Assembly (NCBI GenBank): GCA_946406115.1
Contig: OX291543.1
Coordinates: 32,018,815-32,082,814 of the forward strand
Direction: 5' to 3'
DNA: 64,000 nucleotides
Source: Apoda limacodes
Taxonomy: Eukaryota > Arthropoda > Insecta > Lepidoptera > Limacodidae
The translations under genes and the position numbers were made by a program. The notes beneath the pieces were generated by a model, which was not told where the DNA came from, ran no database searches, and was given only the letters and a program-made list of their open reading frames with translations. Of the stretch, positions 24,105 through 36,369 are shown piece after piece; position 1 is the stretch's first letter; every line of letters begins with the position of its first letter.

Positions 24105-25085
24105 ATGACTGATTTAACAAATGATGGTATAGTGCCAACTGTGTTGGTACTTGATGGTGGTTTCTCGTCGCAACTATCGTGTCACGTCGGCAACAGGGTC
24201 GACGGTGACCCGTTGTGGAGTGCACGCTTTCTGCAGACCCATCCTGAGGAAGTTATTAAAACTCACTTAGACTTCTTACGCGCTGGGGCGAACATAATTA
24301 TAACTAACACATATCAAGCGTGGATTGACGGCTTCAGAGAGCATCTTGGTGTAACCGCTGCAGAGAGTTACGCTTTGATTGGCCGTGCAGTAAAACTTGC
24401 AAAAAGTGCACGCGAAAAATATCTAGACGAATGTAAAGATACCCCTCCAGACCGTGTTCCTTTAATTGCAGGCTCTGTGGGACCATATGGTGCTCATTTG
24501 CATGACAAATCTGAGTATAGTGGTAGCTATGCTGAACAAATAACTCCAGACATTATGAGAGAATGGCACATCCCCCGAATAAAGGCTTTAGTAGATGCAG
24601 GAGTGGACATGCTAGCTTTGGAAACAATCCCTTGCCAGAAAGAAGCCAATATGTTGGTGGAGTTACTTAAAGACTTTCCTAACACAAAAGCCTGGATATG
24701 TTTTAGCTGCAAAGATGACCAAAGCCTCGCCCATGGAGAAAATTTTCAACTGGTTGCTAAGAAATGTTGGGAAGCAAATCCATATCAATTGGTGGCAGTT
24801 GGTGTGAACTGCTGCTCACCCGCTATAGTAAATAACTTGTTGAAGGGCATCAATGATAATCAGAAACAAGCACCAATACCATTTGTAGTGTATCCCAACT
24901 CTGGTGAGAGTTATAACCCAGAAATAGGCTGGGCTAACAAAGATAAATGTGTGGCAATTGATAACTTTGTGCCCCAGTGGCTAGACCTAGGGGTCCGCTT
25001 TGTGGGAGGCTGCTGCCGAACATATGCAGCCGATATTGCTTGCATTCATGCTCAGGTTGATAGATGGTGCCACAAGAAGATATAG
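24105..25085 (+). CDS. Homocysteine S-methyltransferase
   Basis: Single uninterrupted frame of 326 residues. It belongs to the Pfam homocysteine S-methyltransferase family (YbgG/MmuM, S-methylmethionine-type), which transfers a methyl group to homocysteine to form methionine in the cytosol. LDGGFSSQL at residues 16-24 is the family's N-terminal barrel motif. The zinc-binding cysteines are Cys236 (in GVNCC) and Cys303-Cys304 (in VGGCCRT). Length fits the short stand-alone enzymes, and no folate- or cobalamin-binding domains follow, so it is not MetH. The ATG sits in an A-rich context (ttaaaATGA), and the stop TAG is followed 190 nt later by AATAAA. It lies on the opposite strand to the GST genes. 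The absence of introns could mean an ancestral single-exon gene, a retrocopy, or horizontal origin, and the sequence alone does not decide. Confidence 0.93.
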   Translation: MTDLTNDGIVPTVLVLDGGFSSQLSCHVGNRVDGDPLWSARFLQTHPEEVIKTHLDFLRAGANIIITNTYQAWIDGFREHLGVTAAESYALIGRAVKLAKSAREKYLDECKDTPPDRVPLIAGSVGPYGAHLHDKSEYSGSYAEQITPDIMREWHIPRIKALVDAGVDMLALETIPCQKEANMLVELLKDFPNTKAWICFSCKDDQSLAHGENFQLVAKKCWEANPYQLVAVGVNCCSPAIVNNLLKGINDNQKQAPIPFVVYPNSGESYNPEIGWANKDKCVAIDNFVPQWLDLGVRFVGGCCRTYAADIACIHAQVDRWCHKKI

Positions 25086-25124
25086 ACTAGCCATTTACTA
25101 TTCAATTCATTAGAAAAAATAATT

Positions 25125-25192
25125 TGTGCAATTTATTGCCTCATGTTAATGACATTGTGCAATTTATTGCCTTGTGTTAATGACATTGTTAT
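25125..25192 (+). repeat. 33-bp direct duplication in the 3' UTR
   Basis: Two adjacent copies of 'gtgcaatttattgcct' followed by 'gtgttaatgacatt', differing by two bases, lie just after the methyltransferase stop codon and before its polyadenylation signal. Confidence 0.75.
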
Positions 25193-25273
25193 TTGCATTG
25201 AAACCTTGCTGTCACCTTTACTATCTACCACCACTTTGACTTTTGTTAGCTAAGAAATTTTCTTTATCATTTC

Positions 25274-25279
25274 AATAAA
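25274..25279 (+). promoter_or_regulatory. Polyadenylation signal AATAAA of the methyltransferase gene
   Basis: First canonical hexamer downstream of the stop codon, 189 nt away, in an AT-rich tail. Confidence 0.55.
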
Positions 25280-25748
25280 TTTAATACTATTATTATTAAT
25301 TGGTCTTACATTATCTTCATATTCTGTGGATTTATGTTTCACCAATTTTGTTTTATATTTGTAATGATTTTCAGAAGGCTTTGTTTTCTTGTAAAATTTC
25401 CCAACTTGATCTGAGTCTTACATTAACATAATGTAAAATAAAGACAAAAAATGGTTGAATCAATATAGACTAATTATTATTATAAAGTCCATTATAGCTC
25501 TGTGTATGATTGGCTTGAAGCACATTATATATATATAAATATACTAGCTTTTGCCAGCGGCTTCGCCCGCCCTAAATTTGGTTATCGGCATAGGATTCTT
25601 ACGGCAACTCATCAATTATAAAAAAACCACAGAAGGTAAAATATTTTTAAATAATACGTACCGCCCTCCCCCCTCATGACTGCCCGCCGGCCTTGCACAT
25701 CTTAAATGCGTGCGCAATCCTTGATAATTATTTTGCTGCCACTAAAGA

Positions 25749-26174
25749 TTACTTATACGTCTAGATACCGTGTTCGGGCACACAAAACGAGACGATCCGA
25801 GTACCTGAATTTTCATGTACTTGCCGTCACACCACATCATACGTAATCTGTGCGTCGACGCCAACTGTGGTCCCGCGTAAAGTAATAAAAATGACGATTT
25901 GGGCAATAAAATCGTGCTAAACTATTGACAAAAATAAAGGTTGATATTACTTTTCACAAGTTTACTTATACGTCTAGATACCGTGTTCGGGCACACAAAA
26001 CGAGACGATCCGAGTACCTGAATTTTCATGTACTTGCCGTCACACCACATCATACGTAATCTGTGCGTCGACGCCAACTGTGGTCCCGCGTAAAGTAATA
26101 AAAATGACGATTTGGGCAATAAAATCGTGCTAAACTATTGACAAAAATAAAGGTTGATATTACTTTTCACAAGT
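25749..26174. repeat. Perfect 213-bp tandem duplication
   Basis: Copies at 25749-25961 and 25962-26174 look identical by eye along their length ('acttatacgtctagataccg' ... 'gatattacttttcacaagt'). A high-identity direct duplication means very recent origin or an assembly artefact. No coding potential was recognised. Confidence 0.85.
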
Positions 26175-26484
26175 TACTACACTAATCTGTTTGGTATATT
26201 TGAGATACAAACTAAGTTTTCAACATAATTATTCGCAAAACAAACAACAAATGTTTTTCTGTCGGTGTTGCCAAGTCTGCAGTTACGTTTATTTCCCATC
26301 CCAAGTTTAGAAAGGCGAATACTGAAACGACAATACATATTTTTGACCTAACGTCACTTATACACATTACACTATTTGAGGTTGATAAAGTATTTATGTA
26401 TTGATGACCCCTATAACATATAAGAAAGGGTAATAAAACTAATAAAGCATAGACAGAGAACTGGACAACACATTTCCTAGCCAG

Positions 26485-26930
26485 ATATGAAAAAAAAATC
26501 GGACAAGTGCGAGTCGGACTCGCGCACGGAGGGTTCGGTACCATTATCTATAAAAACGGCAAAAAAAGCACTTTTGTTGCATGGGAGCCCCCCTTAGATA
26601 TTTGTTTTATTTTAATTTAATTGTTTATTTTAAAGTGAATATATAACTAAATATTCTGTGAATATTTCAAGGGTCTACTGCCGTTATTAATATCGAGCAA
26701 AAACGAGTAAAAAAATCACGTTTGTTGTATGGGAGCCCCCTTAAATAATTTATTTTATTCTGGTTTTTAGCATTTCTTGTTATATAGCGGCAACAGAAAT
26801 ACATCATCTATGAAAATTTCTACTGTCTAACTATCACGGTTCATGAGATAAAGCCTGATGACAGATGGACGGACGGACAGCGGAGTCTTAGTAAAAAGGT
26901 CGTTATTTACCCTTTGGGTACGAAACCCTA
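26485..26930 (+). repeat. Lepidopteran dispersed repeat, near complete
   Basis: It starts 'atcggacaagtgcgagtcgg' with 'gagggttcggtaccattatc', includes two 'tgtatgggagcccccctt'-type motifs, and ends with tandem 'gacggacggacag' and 'gggtacgaaaccctaaa'. The terminal motif ggttc/gaacc pairs as a short inverted repeat. Partial copies are at 5765, 16205, 38460 and 45478. It is non-coding and unclassified. Confidence 0.65.
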
Positions 26931-27099
26931 AACATGGACGCAAAAGTGACCCAAAAATTCGTAAGGAACGCACAAAATAACCCCTTAGAAAAGAACTTTT
27001 AGCCATTCGCATTTTTTTTCAAATCGATTTTGACTCCCGTGCAACCAGCATAAGAATGAACGATATAACTTGAAACTCTTTTTAAGGAATTATGAGCCA

Positions 27100-27720
27100 A
27101 AGAGTTATGTTTTCCAGATCATCAATGGATTAATAACTAAGTTGAAATGAACGGCAAGGGTAGAGTGTATAATTTTCGTCTTCGCGGGGAAATAAACTAA
27201 AATACTTCTTCATGTAAAGGTGCACAGCGCGCTCTTCTTAAAGTTGTTCGCGTCTCGACGACCGATGGATGAGTGAGTGAGTACTTAAATGGACATCTTT
27301 TTCACCCCTGTTCGGGCAAAATAGATACGGGTGAGTCTCGAGGGTGAACGCAACGTAAAGGACCTTAAAAGTGGCGAAGAAAGAAATGGAGAAAAAATAA
27401 AATAGAATAAAACCAAAAAATTAAAACAGTATGAAAGAATGTGAAAAAATGTGACAAAACATGAAAAAAACCGAAAAGATTCGAAAAAATTTGAAGGAAT
27501 TCGAAAACAATTGAAAAAATTTATTGCAAGCAAAGCAAAGATAAAAACTAAGCAATAGGCTTAGTGGACGGGCATGTAAAGGCGCAATGCCCCTTAAGTG
27601 AGGATGCGCACTGTTGTCCGCCATGTCAAACAGCCGAGCGGCCAGTCAGGCGATAAACTCACCTGTCGGCTCTGCCTTTGTGTCCCTCGCAATGAGGATC
27701 AACGGGGTTTTTAGTTTTGA
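27100..27720. repeat. Unclassified repeat-like region
   Basis: The region has a purine-rich stretch of iterated 'gaaaa' motifs (27390-27520), flanked by GC-richer blocks such as 'gaggatgcgcactgttgtcc' and 'gccagtcaggcgataaactc'. The GC-rich blocks resemble the non-coding part of a retroelement. I cannot classify it. Confidence 0.35.
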
Positions 27721-28049
27721 ATGTAGTATTAAAGTCCTTGAAAAATCAAAAATATTGGTATATTTTGTTTTGTCATACGACCAAAAATGAGCTAGTAGTA
27801 TTCAAATTAAAGCGTCGATCGCCGAGTTGCCGCTACGCAGAGTGCGTGACGTCATCTTAGGTACAGTCCTAGGACAGCCGAAACCGCACTGAGTCATGCT
27901 GCTAATTAAAACTCTTGGCAACAAAGTAGTTCGTAACCAGTTCTACAAATTGATATTACCCTCGACTCGGAAATGCTAAATAGTTTAATTTTTTGTATGT
28001 ATGTAGGTATGTATACCTACACGGCTTTTATGTACAGAAGGGAGTAACC

Positions 28050-28390
28050 ACCGGCTGGATATTTTTTTTTTTCTGATCTGACTATGCAGTTTGCTGATGG
28101 AGCCATTACTGCTTCACTGGACTTTTGGGGCAGGACTCTGATGGAGTCTCAGTCCATATAGTGCCCAACGCTAAAGGCAAGCGTGAGCCTCGGACCCGAA
28201 GGTGAGTCAGCGCCAAGAGGGAAGCTCCCCGTTACGCGGTTACGGTTGCGATTTCGGTTTAGTGGGGGGCGAGAAGCGCCCCGGCACTCTTTAATACCTC
28301 GTATATGAGGTAGGTCCGTGCGTTCGCCGACGAACCCGGGTGTGAGGGGGAGACCCTATTAGGGGAGGTCGTTGAGAGTGGATAAACAGC
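28050..28390 (+). repeat. Dispersed repeat, 'tgactatgcagtttgctg' family, copy 1
   Basis: A T-run is followed by 'ctgactatgcagtttgctga', 'ccattactgcttcactgg' and 'ggactctgatggagtctcag'. Related copies start at 37107 and 58810. This copy extends furthest, to a GC-rich 3' part. It is non-coding. Confidence 0.6.
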
Positions 28391-31300
28391 CACATCATTA
28401 TGTAGAGGACAGTCTTTTATTACCAAATGACGAAGCCAAGAAACTTATATATTAATATTATATAAGCTTCTTGGACGAAGTCATGACGAAGCAAAACTGT
28501 GGTCTCTTGTCTCTTTCTTACTTATTTTAATAATCATAAACAAACCAAATGGTGGACATTGATAAAAGCTATTATGTTCCCCCGGGAGCGCAGTTGCGCC
28601 TGCAGTAAATTGTGCCACTTTTACATACCTATATATTTAGTTATGTACCTAATGTTACTGACATCCACAATAACTGAATGCAATACACCTAGGCCACAGA
28701 TTATATAATACTATACTAGTACAGATACCTCATCCCATACAATGAAATGGGACCGCCGTAACTCGGGCTATTTTTCGGGCTATTTTGTTTAGCCGCTAGA
28801 TGCCGTAAGTAGCAGCGGGTCGAAAATATTAGCTAACGACATCTAGCGTTTCTCGTTGAATACCTTCTGTTATATTTGTAACTGGTTCTTTGAAGTCAAT
28901 AGATGGCGGTCTAATACCTAGCTACATATCGATCCATACGACAAAACATCGCGTATCGCGATCCTACATATTTTTATCATAAAGTAGGAAGACAAGGAAG
29001 TTTATTGCGAAAAAGTCTCGAGTACTCGGATCTTGCATTTTTTTGGGGAATGTAAATGTAAATGAATGTACATTTTACCTCTCAAGATTTAGAAAAAGTT
29101 TTGTGATCAAATTATTTTTTTGAAAATCCTATGTTTTTGTGTTAGTTGCTAGTATTTAGTGGGTGTTGAGTTTAAAATTTTAAAATGAATTCGTATTATC
29201 ATAAATATATGTAATAATACGTACAAAAGAGTCGTGATATAGTGACCGAAAGGTGGTTGAATGTTGAGGTATCTAAAATTCCTGAGATATTTTTTACTAG
29301 CTTTTGCCCGTGACTCCGTAAAATAACGTAGCTATCGTCGAAATGCACATTTGGTTAGGGCACATGACTAAACCTACAGAAAGCTTCAAACAACCGGCGC
29401 TAGCGAGAGCACTACTACAAGCACGGGTATATGTGCGTGACCTGTCACTGACACAGCGCGCGTCAGTGGAAAAAGGAATAAAAAGGAAATTTCCTTTTTT
29501 ACATACCTAAAAGATCTTGACCTATATTTTTTTTAATCTAAGTTGACTCAATAATTACTTTAGGAAGGTGAATGTTAAAAAACGTAGGTACGTAGGTAGG
29601 TACCTACGATAATAATGATACATATAAACATGCATATATTAATGTATATGCATAATTATATTATTGGTACCTCCCTTTTGAATACAAATTAAATAATAGA
29701 TCTTAGTTAGGGTTCCATAGCCAAATGGCAAAAAGGTCCTTTATAAATTTATGACATACTTCCGTCTATCCGTATGTCACAGAGTTATAATTCCGCTATC
29801 TTTGCATATGTAGATTGTGATGAAATTTTACAGGAAAGTCTTATTTGAACCACCAAACAGATTTGTAATGAAATTAAGAAAAAATATTCTGAACCATCTT
29901 TCAAACAAACAAGAATTTTCCGAATCGGTCAAGGCGACTTCGAGTAATCGGAAAACATACATAAAAAAAGATTTCGAAGAATAAGGAACTTCCTTCTTTT
30001 TTGAAGTCGATTAATAACTAGTCACTTAAATAGACGACAATACATCCTAAACAACTCATGATATCTGTAAAGTCAAAGAAAAATTAAAGCGTATTTAATT
30101 ATTTATGAGTAAAATAAAACTTCTTTTAATATATCTACTTTCTGTTTTACTAGTTTATGAAATATCGTCGTTTATGTAAGTGACTAACTAGTTTTTATTA
30201 CTAAATTACCAAATACCAATTTTGTTGTATACCAAAACCTTCTCCATAATGTAACAAATACTTTTCTGAAAACCGTATCAAAATCGGTTCAGCCAAACGC
30301 GAGATAATCACGGACAAACATACATATGGGTCAAACTGAGAACCTATCTTTTTTTAAATTGGTTAAAAATGTAAGCGCTATTATCTGAAGTGTTTTCAAT
30401 TCTAAAATAGGTGCACTTGTGCGATGGCATGCTGTTCTTCAAAAGTGAGCTATCCTTTTCACAAAACAATTGTTTAAGAACTTAGACGCATTCGACCCAG
30501 GATAAAACTAAAAGAAACAAATTGTACTGAGGTCGAAGTTCACGCTTGCGTGCGTTTGTTTTATAATATATCTAAGTATTAAGGGGGGTAGATACCAAAT
30601 ATGTTTTTTTAATTTGGTTGGTAAGTACCTACATCTATTCATATTATTTAGTGACACTTTTGTGTGTCGCTGTCAAACTCAGAACATGCGAACAGCGTCA
30701 TCTAACAATCAATAGTGAAAATTTATTAACTAAAACGGCACGTAGTTCAATTCATTGCCGCTTAAAGTACAACGACCTCATTCAATTTATGTAAAATATC
30801 GAAAATTTAATAAAGGCGCCCATTACTTCATTTTTGTTAGCTTAAGGGACATTTTGATATTAAAACAATATTTTTTAAGGGTCGGTTACTTTTCTTTTTC
30901 AATAAAATAACAAATCGATACACACAACGCCATCTATTGATATGAATTTAAATCATTTCTGTTTTGTTTGGGATAAGACCCCGTGCCTAGGCTATATAAA
31001 ATTACACAAGTTTAGTGTTGGAATTAAGAACAATTTCATACTTCCAATGTTTTTGAGCACTAACTATAATAAATAAATAAGTATCACCTTATTAAGCTAA
31101 TACACTAGACATAAGAACATTGTGTAACAATAATGTTTTTAAATATTACTAATTGTAGTTTTGCTATGCTGTTTGTACAAAAAACAGGCTAGGTAGATAT
31201 TTATGCGATTTAGACACCAAGTAAAAAAAAATGAGAAACATCCCTTACGGAATGACTAAATCTTGATACATTATAATATTCTGAACTTGTTATAAAAAAA

Positions 31301-31469
31301 TCACTAACCAAATCTTTTAAGCGACAGCCAATATTATCTATCCGTCCGCAGTCGAAAGAATGCGTTGGTAAACTGTGTAGTGTTGAGTTGAGTCACTTAT
31401 CCAAATGTGAAGTAGTAGCGGACTAAGGGAGGGGCGTAGGCCCACCACGGGCCCCACCGGCAAATAGGC

Positions 31470-32280
31470 CCCGCTTTTAGGGTTCCGTACAACAAAAGGA
31501 AACGGGAACCCTGTCTGTCTGTCCAGACCCTTTTTCTCAAAAACGCGTGAAGGTATCAAGTTGAAATTAATATCAAATTAAAGTCTACGGACCCTTAAAG
31601 CTGTAAAAAAATCAAGCTTCTAAGTCAACGCAATAAGAAAATACGGCCATTCTTATCGCATTTATTGTCATTCACAAACAATTTCAGGACCAGCCGTTGT
31701 GGAGACATATGGGGGAGGCCTACGTTCAGCAGTGGACGTGTTCCAACTGAAACGATCTAAACAACTCACATTTTTGTTCACAAATAATTCAAAATCTATG
31801 GGGTAATTCCCGTCGTCCTAGAATCATAAAATTCGACAAGGAACAAGCTTTTACATTACAAATATAGGAAAAATCAGAAATTCGTAATTTGTAGTTATAA
31901 CACCTTAAAAAAAGTTTGTTTGCCTGTCTGTCAAGACCCTTTTACTCAAAAATGCATGGGAGGTATCAAGTTGAAATTAATATCAAATACCAAAAGTCTA
32001 CGGTCACTTAAAGAAATCAATCAAGCTTCTAAGACAATGCAATAAATGAATATGCCCAAAATAGGGTCATTTTTGTCGCATATCGTGAAACAAATAAATC
32101 AAAACCCATAGGGGTACTTCCCGTTGACCTATATAGAATCATGAAATTTGGCAAGATGTTACAACACAAATATAGGTAAAAATCCAAATAATGATACTTA
32201 CGGCATAAACCTGTGAGACCTGATCTCATGGTGAAAAATCTATATATAATAAGTTTGTACGGACCCGCACATTGCCGGTT
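31470..32280 (+). repeat. Two partial copies of a lepidopteran dispersed repeat, with LINE tail between
   Basis: 'gggttccgtacaacaaaagg', 'ctgtctgtctgtccagaccc', 'tatcaagttgaaattaata' and 'ttctaagtcaacgcaataag' occur near 31480-31650 and again, diverged, near 31920-32120. They match the fuller copy at 52310-53110. Between them, 31680-31750 encodes LWRHMGEAYVQQWT, the C-terminal tail of an insect LINE polyprotein. Confidence 0.55.
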
Positions 32281-32564
32281 TTTAGCTAAAAAAATCGCTT
32301 ATCATAGGGTAATTTTTTTAAAACTTCTACTAAATCAACTTTTAAATTGAGTTTACAAATAATCGAATTTAAGTTTAAACTACTTCTGTTTAAACTCGAC
32401 TAACTAATTATTTCCGCCTCTTAAAAAGACGTAAGAAATAAGTAAATTATGTAAATAAAATACGCGTCACAATTCTCTTGAATTAAATCATTCCTATTTC
32501 ACACACTACCCCTTTCATCCAAGCCAACTAATTAGCAAGGTGTGTGGTATCATAAGTCGGCAGG

Positions 32565-33230
32565 TTGGGATTGATTGCGTAAATTTAATGCATCGTACCC
32601 GTGGTTACAGCTCTGCTATAGCTCAGAAGATCCTGATGTCTGCGCAGCTGCAGTTACTAAGACAATCCTCGCTGGTATGGAATGTTTGATACCTTACCCG
32701 CGAGTAGCTGCCAGTGTCATAAAAGGACCGTGGTTTAGGAAGCTGAAATACTTAGAAAAACTACGTGTGAAGCTTAAACCATGGCTCGAAATTATAAGCA
32801 ATCCCTATGGGATTGTTTTATGTCGCTTGTTAAAGCTGCCGAGATAAACTTTTTCCATTCGTCGTTACCACCACTGCAAAAGACCGATGGTTTCGATTGA
32901 AGTCAATGGAAGTCAATTTGCTGGACAGTCTCTTTTCTTCAAACTCGATTTTGAACGATGAACGCACTGTACCCACTACTATACCGTCGTGCGGTAAGAC
33001 CATGTCAGAAATCTCCATAATACAGTGGTAGGTCCAGCGAGTATTGCTTTCTCTAGATATTCACAAATTGAGTGGGCCAGATGGTAAACCAGCACCAGCA
33101 GTGAAGCTTGAACACTGTGCTCCTAAGTTTTAGCCTCTGACCATCTCCAAGAGCATTGGAATCCTGTGGTTAACATCTCCAGCGACGTTCAATTCCAAGA
33201 TCATTTAGAAGACAAGGTATAACTAGCGAC
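32565..33230 (+). pseudogene. Non-LTR retrotransposon fragment (jockey-like), endonuclease-RT linker
   Basis: The open frame 32575..32847 carries the linker between endonuclease and reverse transcriptase (FNASYPWLQLCYSSEDP, GMECLIPY). After frameshifts, SLDIHKLSGPDG appears at about 33052-33087, the conserved start of the RT domain of this family ('LDIHKSSGPDG'). Catalytic RT motifs are absent. Decayed copy of the family also seen at 54845-55608. Confidence 0.75.
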
Positions 33231-34175
33231 CCAAAAAACCTGGTGAGGTCAACAGAGCGAAGCAGTACTTCACTTAGGGCAAAGTAAGTTGTTGCTTAGT
33301 AAGTCGCAGGTCCGTTATTTTTAAGTTTTGCATTTTGTTTCTAATCTCTGTATGCATTTTTTATGTACTTTAGTGTTTTTTTTTTTATTTTGACATTTAT
33401 TTTACCTTTAGGTCTCTAAGGAATAAGTCCGCTACTGTTGCTTAGTAAACGTATCACATTAAACGGCTTTATAAGCCTGTCAACTCAAAATGACAAATTA
33501 TTGTAGATAATATTATCGACACTTGGGTCATTTTTATTTGGTTGACTTATTGGGCGCTTGAGCGAATTTGTGTCTCAACACAACCAATAATAAAGATAAA
33601 ATTATGACGAAAGGTCGGTCTACTAATCTTATCACATATGTACGGACACCATTCTTATCAGCTGGGCCCCCTGTAACTGTACCTACATTAAGATAAGCAT
33701 TATGAGTTTATAGTAATAGGTGCGTTCTGTTCACTGCTTCAATGCGTTTAATGTTAATCCAGTAAAGTTAAAAAGACATAAATTCTGTACGTCACACTGT
33801 AAAAATTTTAGCGTGCGAAGAAACTTTGCTTTCGGCCTACGTCGAAGCTGCTTGAAAATCACCAAAGAGAATATAAATCACGATAAACAAACGCCAAACA
33901 CAAAATGGACGCCGCGGTCGCTCTGTATTATATGGCAGCAATTTTTTTTTTATTTTGTCAATTAAAAGTCTATCTCTTGTGGCCAGCATCTTTCGGGTTT
34001 CTTAATATCGGCTCACACTCGTAATTGCTAATTTTCAAAATCTTCTACTTAATCCATGTCGAAAATGCGTCGCAAACCCTAATTTACGTACACGTCTGCT
34101 ACGCACAATATTTTTGGGCCGGCGACGTGTTGTTCCAGTAAAGTTTTGTAAGTAGAGCAGTAAAGTTATTTAAAG

Positions 34176-34260
34176 TCAAAGTCAAAGTCAAAATGGTTTA
34201 TTCAAATAACGATTTTACAATCACTTTTGAATCGTCAAAGTTATAAAATTTTTTTTTTTG
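34176..34260 (-). mobile_element. 5'-truncated LINE 3' end
   Basis: Read on the minus strand, 'gttatttgaataaaccattt' is followed by tandem tgactt units ending at 34176. Short tandem tails of this kind mark the 3' ends of some insect LINEs. It is only about 85 bp long. Confidence 0.5.
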
Positions 34261-34389
34261 AATATTATTTAAAATCTGATATTTCCGGATTTTAGGGAAA
34301 ATTAAAAAAATGCCGAATATAAAGGAAAATGTTTAACAAAATGTTTTTGTGGTCAAATAATGATTGTCAATTTATTATAAAAAACCTAA

Positions 34390-36220
34390 AATGTTTTTAC
34401 AGTTATATATAAGGAAATTGCCACGCCTTTTCCCCCAGTCGTTTCCCCGCTTTCATACCGATATTATCTTATAACCGCGACTCATCCCAATTATAATTTA
34501 GACACGGTCCTTGTGTTTGTAACATCATATTTTGGTGATAAAACTGTGTAAAATTTGTGTAGAGTTTTTTTTTAAAAAGACAGACAGGGACGGTGTTCTA
34601 ACAATTGGTGTCAGAATTAGATTTGGTGTTTTGTGGTTTTATCTCTTAAGGCTGAAACGCCACGAACTCACGGAGCCCCTGTAAGTCTGACAAAGTAAAT
34701 CTTCGTGGTCGACGTGTAAGTTTATTTCACAAAACTTAAGAGCTATTCCAGTCTTTTCATATAATTTTGAAAAAAAAAAACAGTTATTTAATATATTTTT
34801 TTACAAATTTTAACATTTACATTTTTAAATTCGATATTTTAAGATATGATTTTAATTTAAAATTTTACAAAACTAAATTTTTTATTTTTTACGTTTCATT
34901 AAATATAGGTAGTTACTGTTTATTTGCAATTCTTTTGTGATTTATTTACTATTTTTGTGTGTGTATTTCTCCTTACTATTTGCAGAGGTTTTATATTTAC
35001 TGTGTTTCTAAATCAATTTTGGGTATCATAATTTTTTTTCTCTGTGTCTTTGTGTGTAAATTATAATTATGTCTACAAAATCCGAAAGACCCGAATCGGC
35101 TGAAAAGGTTACTTTAACTATGTTGTCTAAATTCATAAAACCCTATAATGGTGATAGAGAAACTCTACCCGCCTTCCTCACGAATAGCGATAACGCCTTA
35201 TCCTTGGCCTCTTCAGACCCACAGAGTACTTTATTCAAATTTATTATTTCCCAATTAGAAGGAAAAGCCCAAGTTTCATGCAGTCTTACATCTTTTAACA
35301 ATTGGACTGAACTAAAATCCTTTTTGTAAGCAACCTACGGTGAGAAAAAACATTGACCATTTATTAATAGATCTGCAGAACTGTAAACAAATTTCATCTG
35401 AATCGGTGACGCAATATTCACTCAGACAATGCCTAACGCGAATTCAAGCTGATATTCAGCAGTCATGCGAAGATAGAACTGAGCTTACTGGTCGAATTGC
35501 TTGTATAGAGGACTTAGCTCTCAGCACATTTTTGAGAGGTCTTAATTCCAAAATAAAATATTTGTCCGGTGTAAAAACCCGCGCAATTTCAGCGAAGCTA
35601 TTTCTCATGCGGTAGAAAAAGAAAAGTTATATTTGTTGGACAATGCCTCTTTTAAATTGCCAAAATTCTGTTCCACTTGTCAAAGACAAGGTAATTCTTC
35701 TTCAGAATGTTTTAAGAATAGGGAAAACAGTAGAATCCAAAAATCCTTTCACGTTAATTCTCAACCTCCTATACCTAATTTCCGAAATAATCAGTCTCAT
35801 TCTTACTTTGTTAAAACTTGTGCATATTGTAAATATAAAGCGCCGCCGCTTCGAATCCAATGCGCAAGTGCAACCCATAGACATAGGATTTTTTCACTAC
35901 GATTCTATATCTATGGTGCAACCCGATCCTCATTCCTCTCGCGCGCTTGCTGGTGCGAGCCTGATAGTACTAAGGTACACATTTGCGAATTACAAGAAAA
36001 TGACGATTATAAAAATTCCTAAATCTTTTTTTAATCACGATGCTAAATCTTACAAAAGTCATAACGCTGAATCTTTTAGAAACTTAAATGATATGTTTGT
36101 CTTAAAACGCAATGTCAAATATTATACTTACTCTTATCCTAAGCCTAATTCGCCTACATCTTTTATGAAACAAGAATCTGAGGCAAAACACCACACAGGA
36201 ATGCGCACCAGCTGAATCAC
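34390..36220 (+). pseudogene. Ty3/gypsy-type retrotransposon, broken gag region
   Basis: Open frames 35069..35329, 35340..35615 and 35633..36022/35643..36215 together read as a gag protein interrupted by stops and frameshifts. The first has the N-terminal capsid-like region (FIKPYNGDRETLPAFL) and the second continues it (HLLIDLQNCKQISSESVTQY). The third frame holds a zinc knuckle CX2CX4NX4C, with the usual His replaced by Asn, and part of a second knuckle split by a frameshift. Upstream, 'ttggtgtcagaat' at 34605-34617 resembles a tRNA primer-binding site, and a tatatataag box lies near 34404. These hint at a 5' LTR, but I find no second LTR. Protease, reverse transcriptase and integrase are absent. 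Resembles gag of 17.6/gypsy-like insect elements; non-functional. Confidence 0.7.
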
Positions 36221-36369
36221 CACTCCACGGAGCACAAAGAGAGCACTTGACGCTCTAGAACACGACCGCATAGCACGAGAGTCGAATCAGCTTTGATGTG
36301 CGAGAGTTTACCGACAGCGAAGCGATGTGCTTTTATTAACTTACAATACAAAGTTTCATTGTACAAGGG

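Noticed and set aside
24527..24712. Minus-strand open frame inside the methyltransferase gene
   Set aside because: Shadow of a well-supported coding region on the other strand.
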